Assembly (NCBI GenBank): GCA_963691815.1
Contig: OY829651.1
Coordinates: 11,772,417 to 11,836,416 of the forward strand
Length of the DNA: 64,000 nucleotides
Direction of reading: 5' to 3'
Source of the DNA: Echiichthys vipera
Lineage: Eukaryota > Chordata > Actinopteri > Perciformes > Trachinidae
Below the pieces are notes generated by a model. It was given only the letters and a program-made list of their open reading frames with translations. It searched no databases and had not been told where the DNA came from. Made by a program: the position numbers and the translations under genes. Of the stretch, positions 36,421 through 48,520 are shown in pieces (position 1 is the first letter of the stretch; each line of letters starts with the position of its first letter).

Positions 36421-37944
36421 TTGGTAACAAACATGGTTGCGGCACGGTAACCAAAAGTTTCATCAAAATTAACCAAAAACACATCAACATGCCAAAAGTA
36501 TATGTATATGCGGCCAAAAAACTGCAGTAAAACACCTGTTGCCTGAGTTTTATTCGGTCAATCTTTTCTCCATATGTACCTCCACCCATAGTAAAAGGAC
36601 TTCTGAAATAATTGCAGGACCAGCCCGGTGACCAAAGCGCACAGATTCCCCTCGCTGACAGATTCACTACTTCATAATGATGCATTACAAAGAAAAACAC
36701 GTTTGAAGTCCCATTAATCCTCTGCGAGTGCGTGCGTCATTTAGAGAAACCCCCATCCAGAAATGTATGTCACTCCCAGTGGAGCTCACAGCGGAGTAGT
36801 TTTATGCTACTTCTTCCATATTTTCCATTTTACATGTCCCATCAGTTTCTCAAACACCATTACATCTTCATCGACATGTTTTGCTCAGGCTGCAAATGAA
36901 ACAGCGGGAACTGAGAGTAATGATTTGTGAAATGAAATTTGATTCAGCATATCGCTTCTTTAACAGTTTTATGAACTCATTTATCCACTCTGTTCCTAAA
37001 ATGAAGCAGCAGTCATTAAAGAAAAGGCTGACTGTCATAGACGTGAACAGAAATGAACGTAACAGATTACTTTTCTGAATGTAGAAGACAATAATAGACA
37101 TCAATACACTTTGCTGTCTAAGGAAAACCATCTCCAAATTTTGTCAAAGTTATAAAGTTGTCTTTTAGGTTAAAAAAATAAATTATATATATATATATAT
37201 TTAATGAATATTTGAAAATACATCATCTCAGAATAGATTTACACAAAGCTGTTTTTAGGAATTTTGGAGATACAAGGTTTTCATAGGACACTGAAAACCT
37301 AAAATTAAAAGGCAAAACTGAACAACTTAAATTATAAAATATATGCTATATAAAATAGAATTAATATAAAACATAAAACATATGATATATAAAATAATTA
37401 ATATACAGTATAATGGTATGCTGCCATTGAAACCCATTTGAATACGTTATTCTCCTCAATTGAAGACTTGGGTCAGATGCCTGAAAAATAATGTATGTAT
37501 ATATATTTTTGTTTAAGCAATGCAGATGTTTTTAGTGAGAGCAATAAGCATTACAAACCAACATTGACAAGACAAAGGAGAAAAGAGATGATGTACAAAT
37601 ATTAATGCATCTTATCTCCAAAGAGGCAAATTTCAATTGAGCGAAATGCAGAACTGCACTTAATTTGTCGTAAAGGTCAACACCGATATTGACTCATGTG
37701 TTCCTCTTTGCCATCAGAATGCTTTGGCACATGTGTGGGAGACGGACCAAATGTATGAAACTAGAGCCTGGAAGTTGAAGAATGTGTGAAATGCTTAACA
37801 CGTAATGCGTAAAACGCTTAACAGGATGTAAGGGGTCATCAGATTCTCCAAGACAACGGGACCTTTGTCATACCAGACACCGGGGCAGCAGCGTTGTTTA
37901 AAACTCGTCATCAGATCTGGGAACACACACTTAGAGAAGTCTTT
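36421..37944. other. unassigned AT-rich non-coding stretch
   Basis: Includes an 18-bp (AT)n run at 37184-37201 and AATATATAAAATA-rich low complexity at about 37335-37410. The frames at 36299-36700 and 36868-37137 (minus) have no domain. Confidence 0.45.
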
Positions 37945-38390
37945 GTTTTTATACCTCCGCGCCAGCAACAGTCGTGGCTGGACACATGTTTTAAGGTTGT
38001 CTATCCCTTAGTCCATCCCATTATGGGAACGCGATATCTCAAGATTTTCAAATTTGGCACAAACTTTCACTTGGACTTAAGGAAAAATGATCAGATATTG
38101 GGGGTCAAAGTCACTGTGACCTCACAAAACACATGATTTGCCATAACTAACTAACTATAATAACTAATGAAGTGATGACCTTTTATGTCCAAAGGTCAAA
38201 GGTCAACTTCACTGTGACATAATAATAATGTTTCTGTCCATTAATCAATGGCATAACTCAGGAACAATATATATATATATATATATTTTATTAAAGTCCT
38301 TAAACGTCTTTGCTATATTATGTAAGTCTGGACAGTTTGGATGTAAACTGTAACTTGACTGGTTGGCGGAGGCAACCGACCACAAGGCGG
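37945..38390 (+). repeat. 'ggtcaaaggtcaacttcactgtgac' teleost repeat (family E)
   Basis: Starts with ATACCTCCGCGCCAGCAAC and ends with GGTTGGCGGAGGCAACCGAC, so the edges carry related CTCCGC/GCGGAG sequences in inverted order. Inside are CGCGATATCTCAAGATTTTC, GGGGTCAAAGTCACTGTGACC, and GGTCAAAGGTCAACTTCACTGTGACAT. A 20-bp (AT)n run interrupts it at 38267-38286. The family is common in percomorph genomes; class uncertain. Confidence 0.7.
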
Positions 38391-38609
38391 TAATTTTAGT
38401 TTTAATTAAGTGACAAGCACCTAATCACAGTTTCAGTAACTTCTGTAGTTACTGTCAAAGCTAAATGATCCATATCTCTGCATATACATGGTCTCAATGT
38501 CAAATGCAGTTAAATTAAAATTAAATTGGTAATACGTCAGCAGCTAACCTTCATGGGTTACTTCGCCCAAAGTACTCCAAAGTCGCTGTGAGCAGTTCAT
38601 TGTATGAAC
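38391..38609. other. unassigned
   Basis: Short AT-rich interval with no recognised feature. Confidence 0.4.
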
Positions 38610-38800
38610 TTTCTGTTGAAGAAATATTGAACTGAAACTATTAAGAAACAGTTTTCATAGTCAACTTGTCATTTTTTTGGTGCACAAATTCCAAAATTTC
38701 ACTGTTTTTAGCTTATTAAATGCAAATATTTTCTGGTTTTCTTCATCTTCTACTGTAGTAAACGATATCTTTAGGTCACAAACTGTTGGTCAAATAAAAA
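38610..38800 (-). mobile_element. hAT-like MITE fragment (family A), minus orientation
   Basis: Contains CACAAATTCCAAAATTTCACTG, AGCTTATTAAATGCAAATATTTTCTGGTTTTCTTC and TCTACTGTAGTAAACGATATCTTTAGGTCACAAACTGT, the internal portion of family A in minus orientation ('...ttctggtttctt...gtaaactgaatatctttgggtt...'). Confidence 0.6.
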
Positions 38801-40990
38801 AATGAGTTTCTGACGTGTAGACTCGGGCTTTGACGAATGCGATGTGCATTTTTTTCACTAGTTTATGACTGCTTATAGTTATATGCATATAACCAAATGA
38901 TTGACATACTATACATATATTGTTTTCATTTTTTATCACATTAAATACAGTACAGTATTTAGGATAATTACTTAATCGTAATGAACATTATTAATCATAT
39001 TATGTACAGTATATATACATACATAGATGACAAATAAACTTACTGACTCTGCTTCTATTAATCATATCACACCACTATAAATTATTTTTTAACCTATATT
39101 CTATTTTACATTAATATAACACTAACTATATCATTTTGACTTTCTCTTTTAATGAATGAATTAATGAATGAATATTGTTGTGCTCCTACAACAACTGAAT
39201 TGCTCTTCTGGGGATCAATAAAGGCTTATCTTATTAATTAAGTAATATATTTAATAGTTAATATTAATAGTTTTCCATTTAATCGTTATTGTCACAAATG
39301 TATGTATTCTCCACATCTTTATTACTGACATGCTCCTGTAACATTCCCACTCAAAGGAATTTGAACATTTCAAAATGTCTCAATCCATAAAGTACCTCCC
39401 AAACAAAATCATTGTATGCCGCCTTGTATAATCATACACAGTGTAAAATGTAAAAGCCTCCAGAAGAGGGCACTCCGTCTCTGTTTATGTTCCTGCGGGT
39501 TTAACAGAGCTCTCCTTCTCTCCTTCACCGCCCGACAACAGCCCCTCAGTGTGACAAGTTTACATAGACCATCTGCAGACCTCCCGCCCGCCATAAAAAC
39601 ACTAATCACAAGGTCATAAAATGTGACTCCATAACAACACCCAGAATGCAGCGAGTTAAAATGTTGGACCTAGTGTAGCAGTACGCCAGCAAGTGACTGC
39701 AGTTATACATGAATGTGCTTATTGCTTGAGTTATAATTGTCCATTTTAAAAAATGATAACTAGGTAACTTTTTGGAAAAGTTTGACCTTAAATACCTACA
39801 GGTTAGGATTGGGTTGCAACAGCTATTTGTAGATACATTATTCATTTTGTAATTAATTCCACAGTTTTTAGTAAATAAGCTGGTTTTGAACTTGTGGTTG
39901 CATCGTTATCAGCAAAGTAAATACAAAGTTACTCTAGCGTTACAGGCTGTAACATAACTTCCAAAAATGACAGTTTTAAGGGGCCAAACAATATATTAAA
40001 CTTAACTGTTGAGGCTTTGAATATACTGTATTAATGATAATGTTTTATTCACATATACACACACACAGAAATAGATGTGTTTCAGAGGTTATAGTATTTA
40101 TTCAGTTCTGAGTGAGAGGGAAATATCCATTTATGCTAACCTAACTGACATGAGCAAAATGTTATAAGCATCATGTTGTGTCACTTTTTTAACGTTTTTT
40201 AATGTTATTATTTTATCTCCTTCATAAACATGATTTTGATTAAGTCAGATATGTCAAAAATATTTCAGTACCACTCTAAAAGACAAATAAAATTGCTGGC
40301 TAACGTTTGCTTTTTTTATTTAGCTCAGTTAGCTAACACAACAGTGACACCTCGCAGTTAGTGATTGTAAATATTCTGCAACAACTAATCACTATGAAGA
40401 AGTACATAGTTTCGATTGTGTTTTTCCACATGCGTATCTTCCTAGTTGTTGCTAGTGCCTTCAAGCTAACTATGTAACTGCGACTAGTGTGACCACATGA
40501 GACAATTGGAAATTCTCAAAACAGAACGTAACAGTAGCACGAATAGAGAAGAGTAATAAAGACAGCAAACTGTTTCAGAAACATCAGATACACAACAATA
40601 TAAATCTATAAATCGTTAACATCAACCACTATACTGGTTAAAACAGACAAATTAGGTGATAAAAGTGATAGAATTGCTCTATTAAATGAGGTGCTGATTT
40701 TAATAATTGTCCCAAATTTACTCACAATAATAGAAGCACAAGTAAAGTCATAAAATCATCAAACTGACTCATTTGTTTGTAATCGCATATTAACATACTG
40801 CATACTACATACTCAATGTGAATGCTGCCAAAATTAAAATTACCAGCAGACTGTTAAATATTAAAACTTAATAACGGGATATGTGAACAGCTTTTAGCCT
40901 GGCTCAAAGGCTCTGCCACCCATTCTGAAGAGATGTTAGTCTTGTGCACAGTGAATATACTACACACCTCAGCAGCCTGCTGAGCCCCGC
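38801..40990. other. unassigned AT-rich stretch
   Basis: Long AT-rich DNA with no exon. The part at 39440-39610 is locally G+C-richer and carries CCAGAAGAGGGCAC (39460-39473), a CTCF-like core with one unfavourable position. GCATACTGCATACTACATACTC-like sequence at 40793-40815 resembles family G. Confidence 0.4.
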
Positions 40991-40995
40991 TTCAC

Positions 40996-41302
40996 ACACA
41001 GCTGTGGCTCAGGAGGTAGAGCGGGTCGTCCACTAGTCGGAAGATCACGGATTTGATCCCTGGCTCCTCCAGTCCGCATGTCAAAGTGCTCTTGGGCTGA
41101 ACCCCAAATTGCTCCCGAAGGTCTGTGAATTTGCGTCCAAATGGTTTGATTACATGGTGATGAGCAGATGGCACCTTGCATGACGGCGTCTGCCATCAGT
41201 TTATTATTATTTTATGTGTGTGAATTGGTGAATGTGGCAAATTGTGTAAAAGCACCTTGAGTGGTTGAAAGACCAGAAAGGCACTATATAAGTACAAATC
41301 CA
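40996..41302 (+). mobile_element. tRNA-derived SINE (CTATATAA-tailed family)
   Basis: The head GCTGTGGCTCAGGAGGTAGAGC is a good A-box region (TGGCTCAGGAGG at 41004) and GGATTTGATCCC at about 41049-41060 is a one-mutation B box (consensus GGTTCGATCC). The body has CTCCTCCAGTCCGCATG, TGCTCTTGGGCTGAACCCC, GATGAGCAGATGGCACCTTGCATG and GTGAATTGGTGAATGTGGC. The tail AAAGGCACTATATAAGTACAAATCC fits the LINE-like tail of this common teleost SINE. No clear target-site duplication was found. It is not a functional tRNA gene, because no cloverleaf 3' half exists. Confidence 0.88.
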
Positions 41303-41384
41303 TTTCCTACTGGTATGTAATTTCAAACAGAATTACTACGGTGTCTAAAGTTTGCTAACGTTAGCTACCATAACCTAATGTTCA

Positions 41385-41900
41385 CACTAGAGCTGGATAT
41401 TTCTCACAACACGGCGTGTATCATGACACAGAGGCCACAATATGATATGTTTAGTTGATTTTGAATAATTACACTATCCTGGTGCTGATTTCCCCGAATT
41501 CCAGTTCCCAAGTTCCCAAATGAATTTCCGATTGGTTATGATTCAATACCAATTTGATTAGAGGGTATTTCAATTACAAAACCGCTTTTTTTTCAGACCC
41601 CAAAGCAGTTATATTAATGCACCATTTATTTAACATGAACACACTAATTAGCAGTTAACACAATAAAGAGCAACTCTACAGTCAGTAAGTAATGGGTGAA
41701 CATTTTTGTTCAGACAGCTTAAGGTCATAGGTCAAGGGACCCCTCGCCAAAATCTAGACCTCTAGCTCTTTGGACCAATATTTAACCCCCATATGATACC
41801 AAGAAAATATTGATATTTTTTTCTAAGAATCGATATCAGATCATTCAAATGAAAATTGCATTTTATTGTAGAATTGTTGTTTCTAAACCGAGCCCTAACT
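41385..41900. mobile_element. possible MITE with TAGGGCTC/TAGAGCTG ends
   Basis: Left edge CTAGAGCTGGATATTTC and the reverse complement of the right edge, TTAGGGCTCGGTTTAG, are loosely inverted and flank AT-rich sequence containing CAATATGATA, CCTCGCCAAAATCTAG and GAATCGATATCAGATC. The arrangement resembles teleost 'agggctggg..atatcgata' non-autonomous elements. The ends are imperfect and the call is tentative. Confidence 0.4.
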
Positions 41901-42039
41901 CACAACATAACCAAGCTGAACACCCCATATTGAACCAACCAAAGGGGCCTTTTATTGACAATGAATTCAACTTTGTATTTGTGAGAGAAAGAGTGTGTTT
42001 CTTTCTTTGTGTTTTAACAATATGTTGAATTTGTGAAAC
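41901..42039. other. unassigned
   Basis: Short interval with nothing recognised. Confidence 0.4.
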
Positions 42040-42715
42040 AAACTACTGGGGTTAGAGGAACTATTTCTTGTAAATTTCTGAGAGCGCGACCTCCACATCT
42101 GCCTCCTTGGCCGACCTTATTCTCTCTTTTTCTCGTCCTTTTAAAGGAGCGAAGCCGCGGGAGAGCGGTTGACGGACAACCACCGTGGAGCCAAAATTTA
42201 TTTCAACAACAAGCTGACACATTATGGGAAATCAAACACGGTGGGATATTATCTCGGTGAAATCACTTTATACCACCCACTTTGTTCCCATGCTCAGCAG
42301 GAGAAAGTCAGAGGGAGAAAGAGGCAGCAGGGGGCTTTCTAATGGATTGTTTGGAAGCGAGGGTGATCGGCTCATCGGCAGGCCCAGAAAACTCAGCGGG
42401 CCGGTGAACGGGCACTTGTCATCTGGAGTGTGAGGCAGCTGGGGTTATCCTCAGAGACACGGTGAGGTGAAGTGGGTGACCATGTTTGAGGTCCGCCCAG
42501 CTGTTATTGCCCCTAATATTCAACAGATGTCTAGGAGCTCGGTTCGCTAAGTCCTCGCACATGCCGGAGCAGAGAAATCAAAGCAAAGACCTCTGCAGCC
42601 GGCTGAGCACCACGACACACACACAGCTGTTAGAGGGTGCACACACTCAAACAGCTCTGTGTGTATTAAATCACTGTCATTAACCATTTAGTGAGATGAT
42701 AGAGGCAATTAAGAT
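42040..42715. promoter_or_regulatory. candidate conserved, CpG-richer non-coding block
   Basis: Composition changes sharply from the AT-rich flanks: GAGCGAAGCCGCGGGAGAGC, CATCGGCAGGCCCAGAAAAC, CAGCGGGCCGGTGAACGGGC and GAGCTCGGTTCGCTAAGTCC. Three short frames (42033-42260, 42224-42433, 42486-42683) overlap with no domain and no splice logic. It could be an enhancer, an unmethylated region or an exon of an unannotated non-coding RNA; the sequence alone cannot decide. Confidence 0.35.
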
Positions 42716-44767
42716 CAGTCTTGATTTTTGGAGGGAGGATCAGTAAGCAGTGGTGCTCTTACTTTTATAAAAAACAACTGTTCATGACATCTTTATGCAG
42801 TTTTTGGAGGAAAGTTAATTTCTAAACTGTAAGCGCATGTATTTAATAGTCAATAATGTAAATGTTTTCCCATTATAGTTAAATTTATTGAGATGTTGCT
42901 TAATTTCATGAGCGGATCATTTTCTAATGGCTGTGTGAGTGACAAGCCACGCCACACCTCAAAGATCTTATCATCTCAGCTCCAAAACATTCACTTTAAG
43001 TATGTTTACAATGGCAGTGTTGCTTTATAAAAAAATACACTTTGCCTGTTCATCATCCTAAAAATATTGCCCCCTGTTCTCATCATGTCAAGCCCCCTTC
43101 TCAGGTAGCGTTCAAACATGCAATTGAAAATCGAGTTAAATAAAAAGCACCACTGTGTTCAAACACATAATCCATGCAGAGGCTCTCGTTTTGAGAAAGT
43201 GTAGAGTTGCTTTGCTCCAAGTGGTCACAAGGGGGTTGAGCGTTTTCGAGCCCCGGCTCACGCAGCTCGCTTACTTTGGAGAGAGCTTCAGGGAAGGCAA
43301 CATTAGATATAATGAAACATTCACTGACCGGCCCTCTTTCCAGCCTCCTCTCTCATTCGCTTCCATGGAGGATATTCTGACTGAAACCTTTCTACAAGTT
43401 GTCTTTATAGTCCAGCTTAGTCGATGCCCGAGCAACATGGCAAGATACGAGACTTGACTCGATCACTCCATTTCTTTGTTTTTGTATTGCATGTAGAGGA
43501 GCATTCGTCCAAGTGCTTTCAAAAGGAGTTTGCGTCTGGAAATGAGAGAAAACGTTTAAAAGGAGTGAAGAAAAATCCTGTAAATTTGGCCTTTGTTTTC
43601 TTGAAGAGCGTTGACACTAACCATGTATGCTACAGTAGTAAGCCACTGCTCTTTATGTATGATTTATCAGTATCTCTCCTGCTGCGACAGTCATTTTTCA
43701 GGTGTTGAGACTTTTAGTGCCTTCTGGAAGGAAAAAAAACAGCTAAAGAATAATGTGCCTTAAAGTTGATCAGAAACGCAGTCAAATGAGTATTTAATTT
43801 TATGTTGTGTGGCCTCTTGAGTTAGTTAGCACTTGCCTTGACATATTTTTGCATGGAAATGGGAAGTATAGAATTTCATGATGCTGAATTACTGCAGGAG
43901 GAGAAGTTCACATGTGATGTTTTTCCTCGTTTTTTTTTCGCCTCCTCAATTAATGCTGTTTCCCTGGTTTCCGTTGTGGTGCTGCGTGTGTCCCACACTT
44001 GGCCACAGTGCCAGCCGTGGAGACACTCCCAAGTATATAAATTCACGCACTTGCTCTGAGACACATTTATTCGTACCCAAATATCCAGTCAACTGTGAAA
44101 AAGATAGACTCCACAAATCAAGCCCCAACTCTTAACGAGCATTTCTTGCCATCTAAAGAATATATTCATGATTTGGGGACCTTTTATGAGGAAGGTGATG
44201 GCAGATTGACACCAGATGTGTCATAAATTATCAGCAGAGAGATGCCAAGCTAAACAGTCCAGCATAAATATACAGTGACTCCACATATACTGGTCGCTTC
44301 ACATTCAAATACTGCTCGTCTGTGCAAGTCTGTTTCAAACTCCTGTGACGTCTTTGAATATTCTTTGACAACACATATACACTTGGGCACACAGATAACT
44401 TGGTAGTCATTTGATATCACTAAATCATTTTTTCTTTTTTTTTTAAAGCTGCTTTGAAATATGAGTTTTCCTAATTTTAGCATTGTTACCATATTTGAAA
44501 TTGAAATTAAATAACAGAATTATTGTGATATGTAAATGTTTTCTACCTCAGGACATATTTGTCTTGTGGAATATTCACATTTACATTAATGTTTTATACT
44601 GTTGTTGCTCAGTAACACATTATCTTATAGGCCACGTATGAAATCTTCTACACATTCCGACTTTTAATTATTTATTAAACTATTTTTAAATTGATTCATC
44701 AAAACTCACGTCAAATTAATTATTAAAAAAACGTAATATGTCTTACTTTCAGATCTAGAAAACTGTT
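42716..44767. other. unassigned non-coding stretch
   Basis: The part at 43150-43470 is balanced in composition and looks single-copy (TTCACTGACCGGCCCTCTTTC). The frames at 43155-43457, 43424-43708 and 43838-44135 lack domains. The remainder is AT-rich. Confidence 0.4.
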
Positions 44768-44930
44768 ATTTGCTTTTATTAATTTTATAGGTACAGGAAA
44801 AAGAAATTCCTCAAGAAAATAATCTGCAGATTAATTGATAATTACATTAAGCAGGGTTACTTTTAGGGCTGCAACTCATGATCAAACTCTCTAAGAAGTT
44901 ATTTAAAAAAATATTCAAACTGTCCCTAAA
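44768..44930. mobile_element. hAT-like MITE fragments (family A), weak
   Basis: AATAATCTGCAGATTAATTGATAATTACATTA (about 44817-44850) and TTAGGGCTGCAACTCATGATC (44863-44883) look like two partial family A ends close together. Decayed. Confidence 0.45.
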
Positions 44931-46480
44931 CACACATCTGAATAAAAATGATATATAATAATGATTTATGAGCTAAAATATAAACAAAATCAAAGCAGAA
45001 AACATTTTAGGGAGTCATGAATCTTTAAAAATGTGTTTTCGGGCCGCTTTAAATCTTGACTGAACAAATAAATTCACCTTGACATTTAATTTCTCTCCTC
45101 GTGTATGAAGTGTAACCGTCTCTGATGTGTTTTCAGTCCTAATTTACAGCCTCTTTGATCCTGATTTTAATATAGCCTGATGCATAAAGCAGCTAATGAC
45201 GAATGTTAAATGTGAAGTGACATGCTGTGTTGACTGACTGCATACAGATCTGAGCTACTTTCTCCTACATAGAAAGTAGGTAAACAGTTTTGAACCCGTG
45301 GTTGTTACTTTTGCGATGGCCATATCTGAACTGCACAAGACCTGGTCATTCAATTTCAATAATCCCTCTGAATGACCCCACGGCTCGTGAACACAGTTTC
45401 TATGTGCAGCGGCACCAATGACGTCTCTCAGCAGGAATGTGTCCCCCTGGTTAGAGTGCCAGACACTGGGCAGTGTAAGTGAGTGTGAACGTAAATAAAC
45501 CCCATTATGCCAGCCATCTCCTCGGCTCCTGTCACACACTCGAGGTAAACACAGAGCTTCCTGCAAAAATACTTCTGGTGCTCTTGCAATTAGATCAGCC
45601 ACAACAGCTCTAAACCACACGGCTCCGTAGCAAATGGCGATGAAAACAAAGATGTCCAATTTTGCAGGACGTTGAGTAATCTACAGTGAAAAGGTCGGTT
45701 AATAAAGTGCGTCTGTAATATTTGTCTCAGAGCCACACTAAGAGTAGATGTAACCAGGGTAAGCACCTTGCAAAGTGGTCGACGTGAACTAATGAAATGT
45801 GACAAACTGTTTCCACACAAACACCAAGGTGTTCCCACCGACACACACGCATGTTATTGACGTGAACGTTACGTCATTCAGCACACGTGTATGGAACTGA
45901 GTGGATTTCTGTGAGGCAGAAAAAACAATCTTTACAGACAAAATAAGAGAAATAACTCCTTAACAAAATAAAAATACAACAAAAAGACATGCTTCAAATA
46001 TAATGCCATCCAGAATGTTTATAATCAATGTTGCAAAATGGTAATACTAAACGTATCAGTAAAATGTTCACTGACTGTATTTAGGAATTTTTCATACAAT
46101 GATAATGGTTCCGATGTAATATTAAAAAAAACTTTCAGCACAGCAAGTTGACTTTAAACTTCTGATCTTGCCTTCAGTTAACCAAAGTGTTTTTTTGTTG
46201 CCTAAACACACAATGCAGTGCTGTAAGACAACAACACTCATGACGAACTGACACCGAACAAGGCAGCTCGAGTTATCGACGCATATATGATGTGAGCTCA
46301 GCGACTGAACAACATAATTCAACAAAACGAATAACCATTTTCAGGTGCGCACAGCCGCATGCTATAAGTCTGCCACCTGTCAATGTCAGTCAAATTATTT
46401 CAGATTCTAATTCTGAATGTGCCAGAAAAAATCAGCAAGGAGACTGGGAACGGTCCACCATGGGCAGGTAGCTAGGCTAA
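44931..46480. other. unassigned non-coding stretch
   Basis: The minus frame at 45255-45659 (134 codons) has no recognisable domain. The part at 45380-45600 looks single-copy. No repeat is recognised. Confidence 0.4.
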
Positions 46481-46834
46481 CGTTACTTACATGTTAAAGG
46501 TGGAAGGTCATGTTCATCATGGACGAGTGAGGCGAAGTTTTACTTGCAAAGTTTTCTTGTGACCTTCTTGGGGGTCATCCTTGTTCTTTCAAAGTGATCC
46601 CATATTTTAGACGTCTTTCCCAACATGATTGGCTATTAATTATTAACTGTCTAACTGCAATGTACAGCCAAGGGAGCTGCCGGATTATAAAAAAAAAACC
46701 CACTGACAGTAATTGAGTGTCAAGACTTCCTGTATCCGACCCTTCAAATTAAAAGCCCTCCAGCCCTCAGTCACATAGATTTTCACTTCATTCTGACAAA
46801 AAAACGGCTCCAAATGTTGTTGTTCTTTCCTGCG
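46481..46834. other. unassigned, possibly interior of hAT-like repeat
   Basis: May belong to the minus-strand element whose terminus lies at 46911 (GGAGCCGTTTTTTTGTCAGAATGAAG on the minus strand), but I could not define the other end. Confidence 0.3.
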
Positions 46835-46911
46835 ACCAATCGACCAATCGAATTTGGTCTGCTAATGATTTTTTGGTCGACCAGTGCTATTTGGGGGCAG
46901 CCCTATTAAAA
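46835..46911 (-). mobile_element. hAT-like 'agggctgccccc' terminus (family I)
   Basis: On the minus strand it reads ATAGGGCTGCCCCCAAATAG, CACTGGTCGACCAAAAAATC, ATTAGCAGACCAAATTCGAT. This is the left end of a teleost non-autonomous element with GGTCGACC/TCGACTAAT motifs. Confidence 0.6.
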
Positions 46912-46949
46912 ATGAGTGATTTTGTCACCTGTGGTCTAGTCGGTAAAGC

Positions 46950-47150
46950 TGAGGTTGGCACAGGTTACCATGGTTATGTGTCTTCAACCGCCAAGGAGGC
47001 CCTCAGAAAGTAGCGTGCTAATTACAGCTCAATGCGTCCGAAAAGAAAAATACTAGTATGATATTAATTCACACCAAAGTTTGTTGAACGATAAAATACA
47101 TATTGAGTATATAGTGCATAGTATGCGATCTCAGACGCAGCCTCTGGCAC
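46950..47150 (-). repeat. 'TATAGTATGC' teleost repeat (family G), minus orientation
   Basis: Contains GAGTATATAGTGCATAGTATGCGATCTCAGACGCAGCC at its right edge, the best-preserved family G terminus in the window, with GTTACCATGGTTATGTG, CTCAATGCGTCCGAAAAG and TACTAGTATGATATTAATTC further in. Confidence 0.65.
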
Positions 47151-48329
47151 TGCGCCTAACAGTTAATACTGGGAGACTGGACTTAATCCAATTAGCAGTC
47201 ATTAGTGCTGGGACATTTGTGGCCAAACAATCTGAGGAGGTTTTGACAACTTTGTATGCGGTGAGAGTGCATGTACGAGTGTTCAGGTCGTCCACAGAGT
47301 GCAGAGGAGGAGATTTTTGTGGTAGCTGGTTATTCTATGAAGACAGCAGCTCTGACAGGACCACCTAGGCCCTCTGTTTATTGTTTGAGAAAGTGTTTTG
47401 GTGGACAGAAGCTGGGCACTACTCTTAAAGATGCTGTGGATAACCGATTGGGGCAGATCCTGAGTGAGGGAGGCAGTCGACAGTGAAAAGGAGAGGTGTA
47501 AGAGTGTGTAGGGAGAGAAGAATGACTTTTAGTCAAGGGTTTCAGGGGTTGGGGGGTTGTAGGTGTTTCAGGCCAAGAGGGCACATGGGAGCTGCGGCCT
47601 GAGGATGGATCCCAGCCGACCCCCTCCTAGGTGTCAATGTTATGACATGTGTACCGCTCCGCTGTTTTCTCTCACAACAAGAGCACTTCATCTTCCAGGG
47701 TGGCCAAGCCTCATAAAAAAAGCTTGATTTACATGCTGGGGATCAGACCGTCCACCTTCTCCTCTTCCTGTTGCACTTACGCTTCACTTCCTGTGGGCCA
47801 GTGCCAGACAGTCAGGGGTGATAAATAACCGCAGAAAGGAGTGGGGAAAAGTTGAATTCCCTCTCTGATGTACATCCAAAAGAGGAATGCCCTTTCTTTT
47901 TTTGATACGTTTCAGTGTTACACAAAGGGTTAATGTAGGAGGTGACCAGCCCTTTCATATTTGTCAGTTCTGCTTTTTTTATATCTACCATGACTGCTCT
48001 TCAGATGTAAATCATGACGACTACATTGTTACAATAATGACGTCTCATGCTAAAAACAGGCTCGCTTGATGTGGAATCACAGACTTGAACGCCGCATATG
48101 GAAAACATGATGTTGGTTAATAAGTATCATACGCTGCCCTCAGACTGAAGACGACTGCGGTTGTCAGCAGGATTTTAAGATGTGATATTTATTGTCATGT
48201 GTAATGAGTCATCAGGATTCATTCACAATGTCTGAATGTTTTAGATTCTTTCAAAAGAAAAGTGTCCTGCGTTTGTCTTGATCAAAATCATAAGGGAAAC
48301 AGAGGAGATGAATGTGACGCATTTTTGGA
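47151..48329. other. unassigned non-coding stretch
   Basis: The frames at 47081-47368 (which starts in the repeat) and 47271-47486 overlap and have no domain. G+C-richer around 47370-47640. No repeat is recognised. Confidence 0.4.
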
Positions 48330-48520
48330 GATTTACGCAGTCCCTTCCAGAATTACCCATATGGGAGTTTTCTGATCTGCCACTCCTACAGTATGGGCAG
48401 AGTTTGGGCAATAACATGTACTTGTTAAAGGTTAGGAAAAAGATCACCCTCATGGTTAAAAGAAAACCAATGTTGACTGTTGGAGAACCACAGTCTCCAG
48501 TGTCGTAGTCACAACATGCT
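48330..48520 (+). repeat. possible dispersed repeat (family K)
   Basis: GTACTTGTTAAAGGTTAGGAAAAAGATCACC and ACCACAGTCTCCAGTGTCGTAG resemble a common fish repeat with 'ggttaaggttaggaaaagatc' and 'gtctccagtg' blocks. Only one copy in the window, so support is weak. Confidence 0.35.

Noticed and set aside
38267..38286. (AT)n as a feature of its own interest
   Set aside because: Short (20 bp) and common in AT-rich DNA; noted only inside the repeat entry.
41001..41072. tRNA gene
   Set aside because: A- and B-box-like sequences are present, but there is no cloverleaf and the sequence continues into a SINE body and tail.
45255..45659. 134-codon minus-strand frame
   Set aside because: No domain or relative recognised and no splice logic; consistent with chance.
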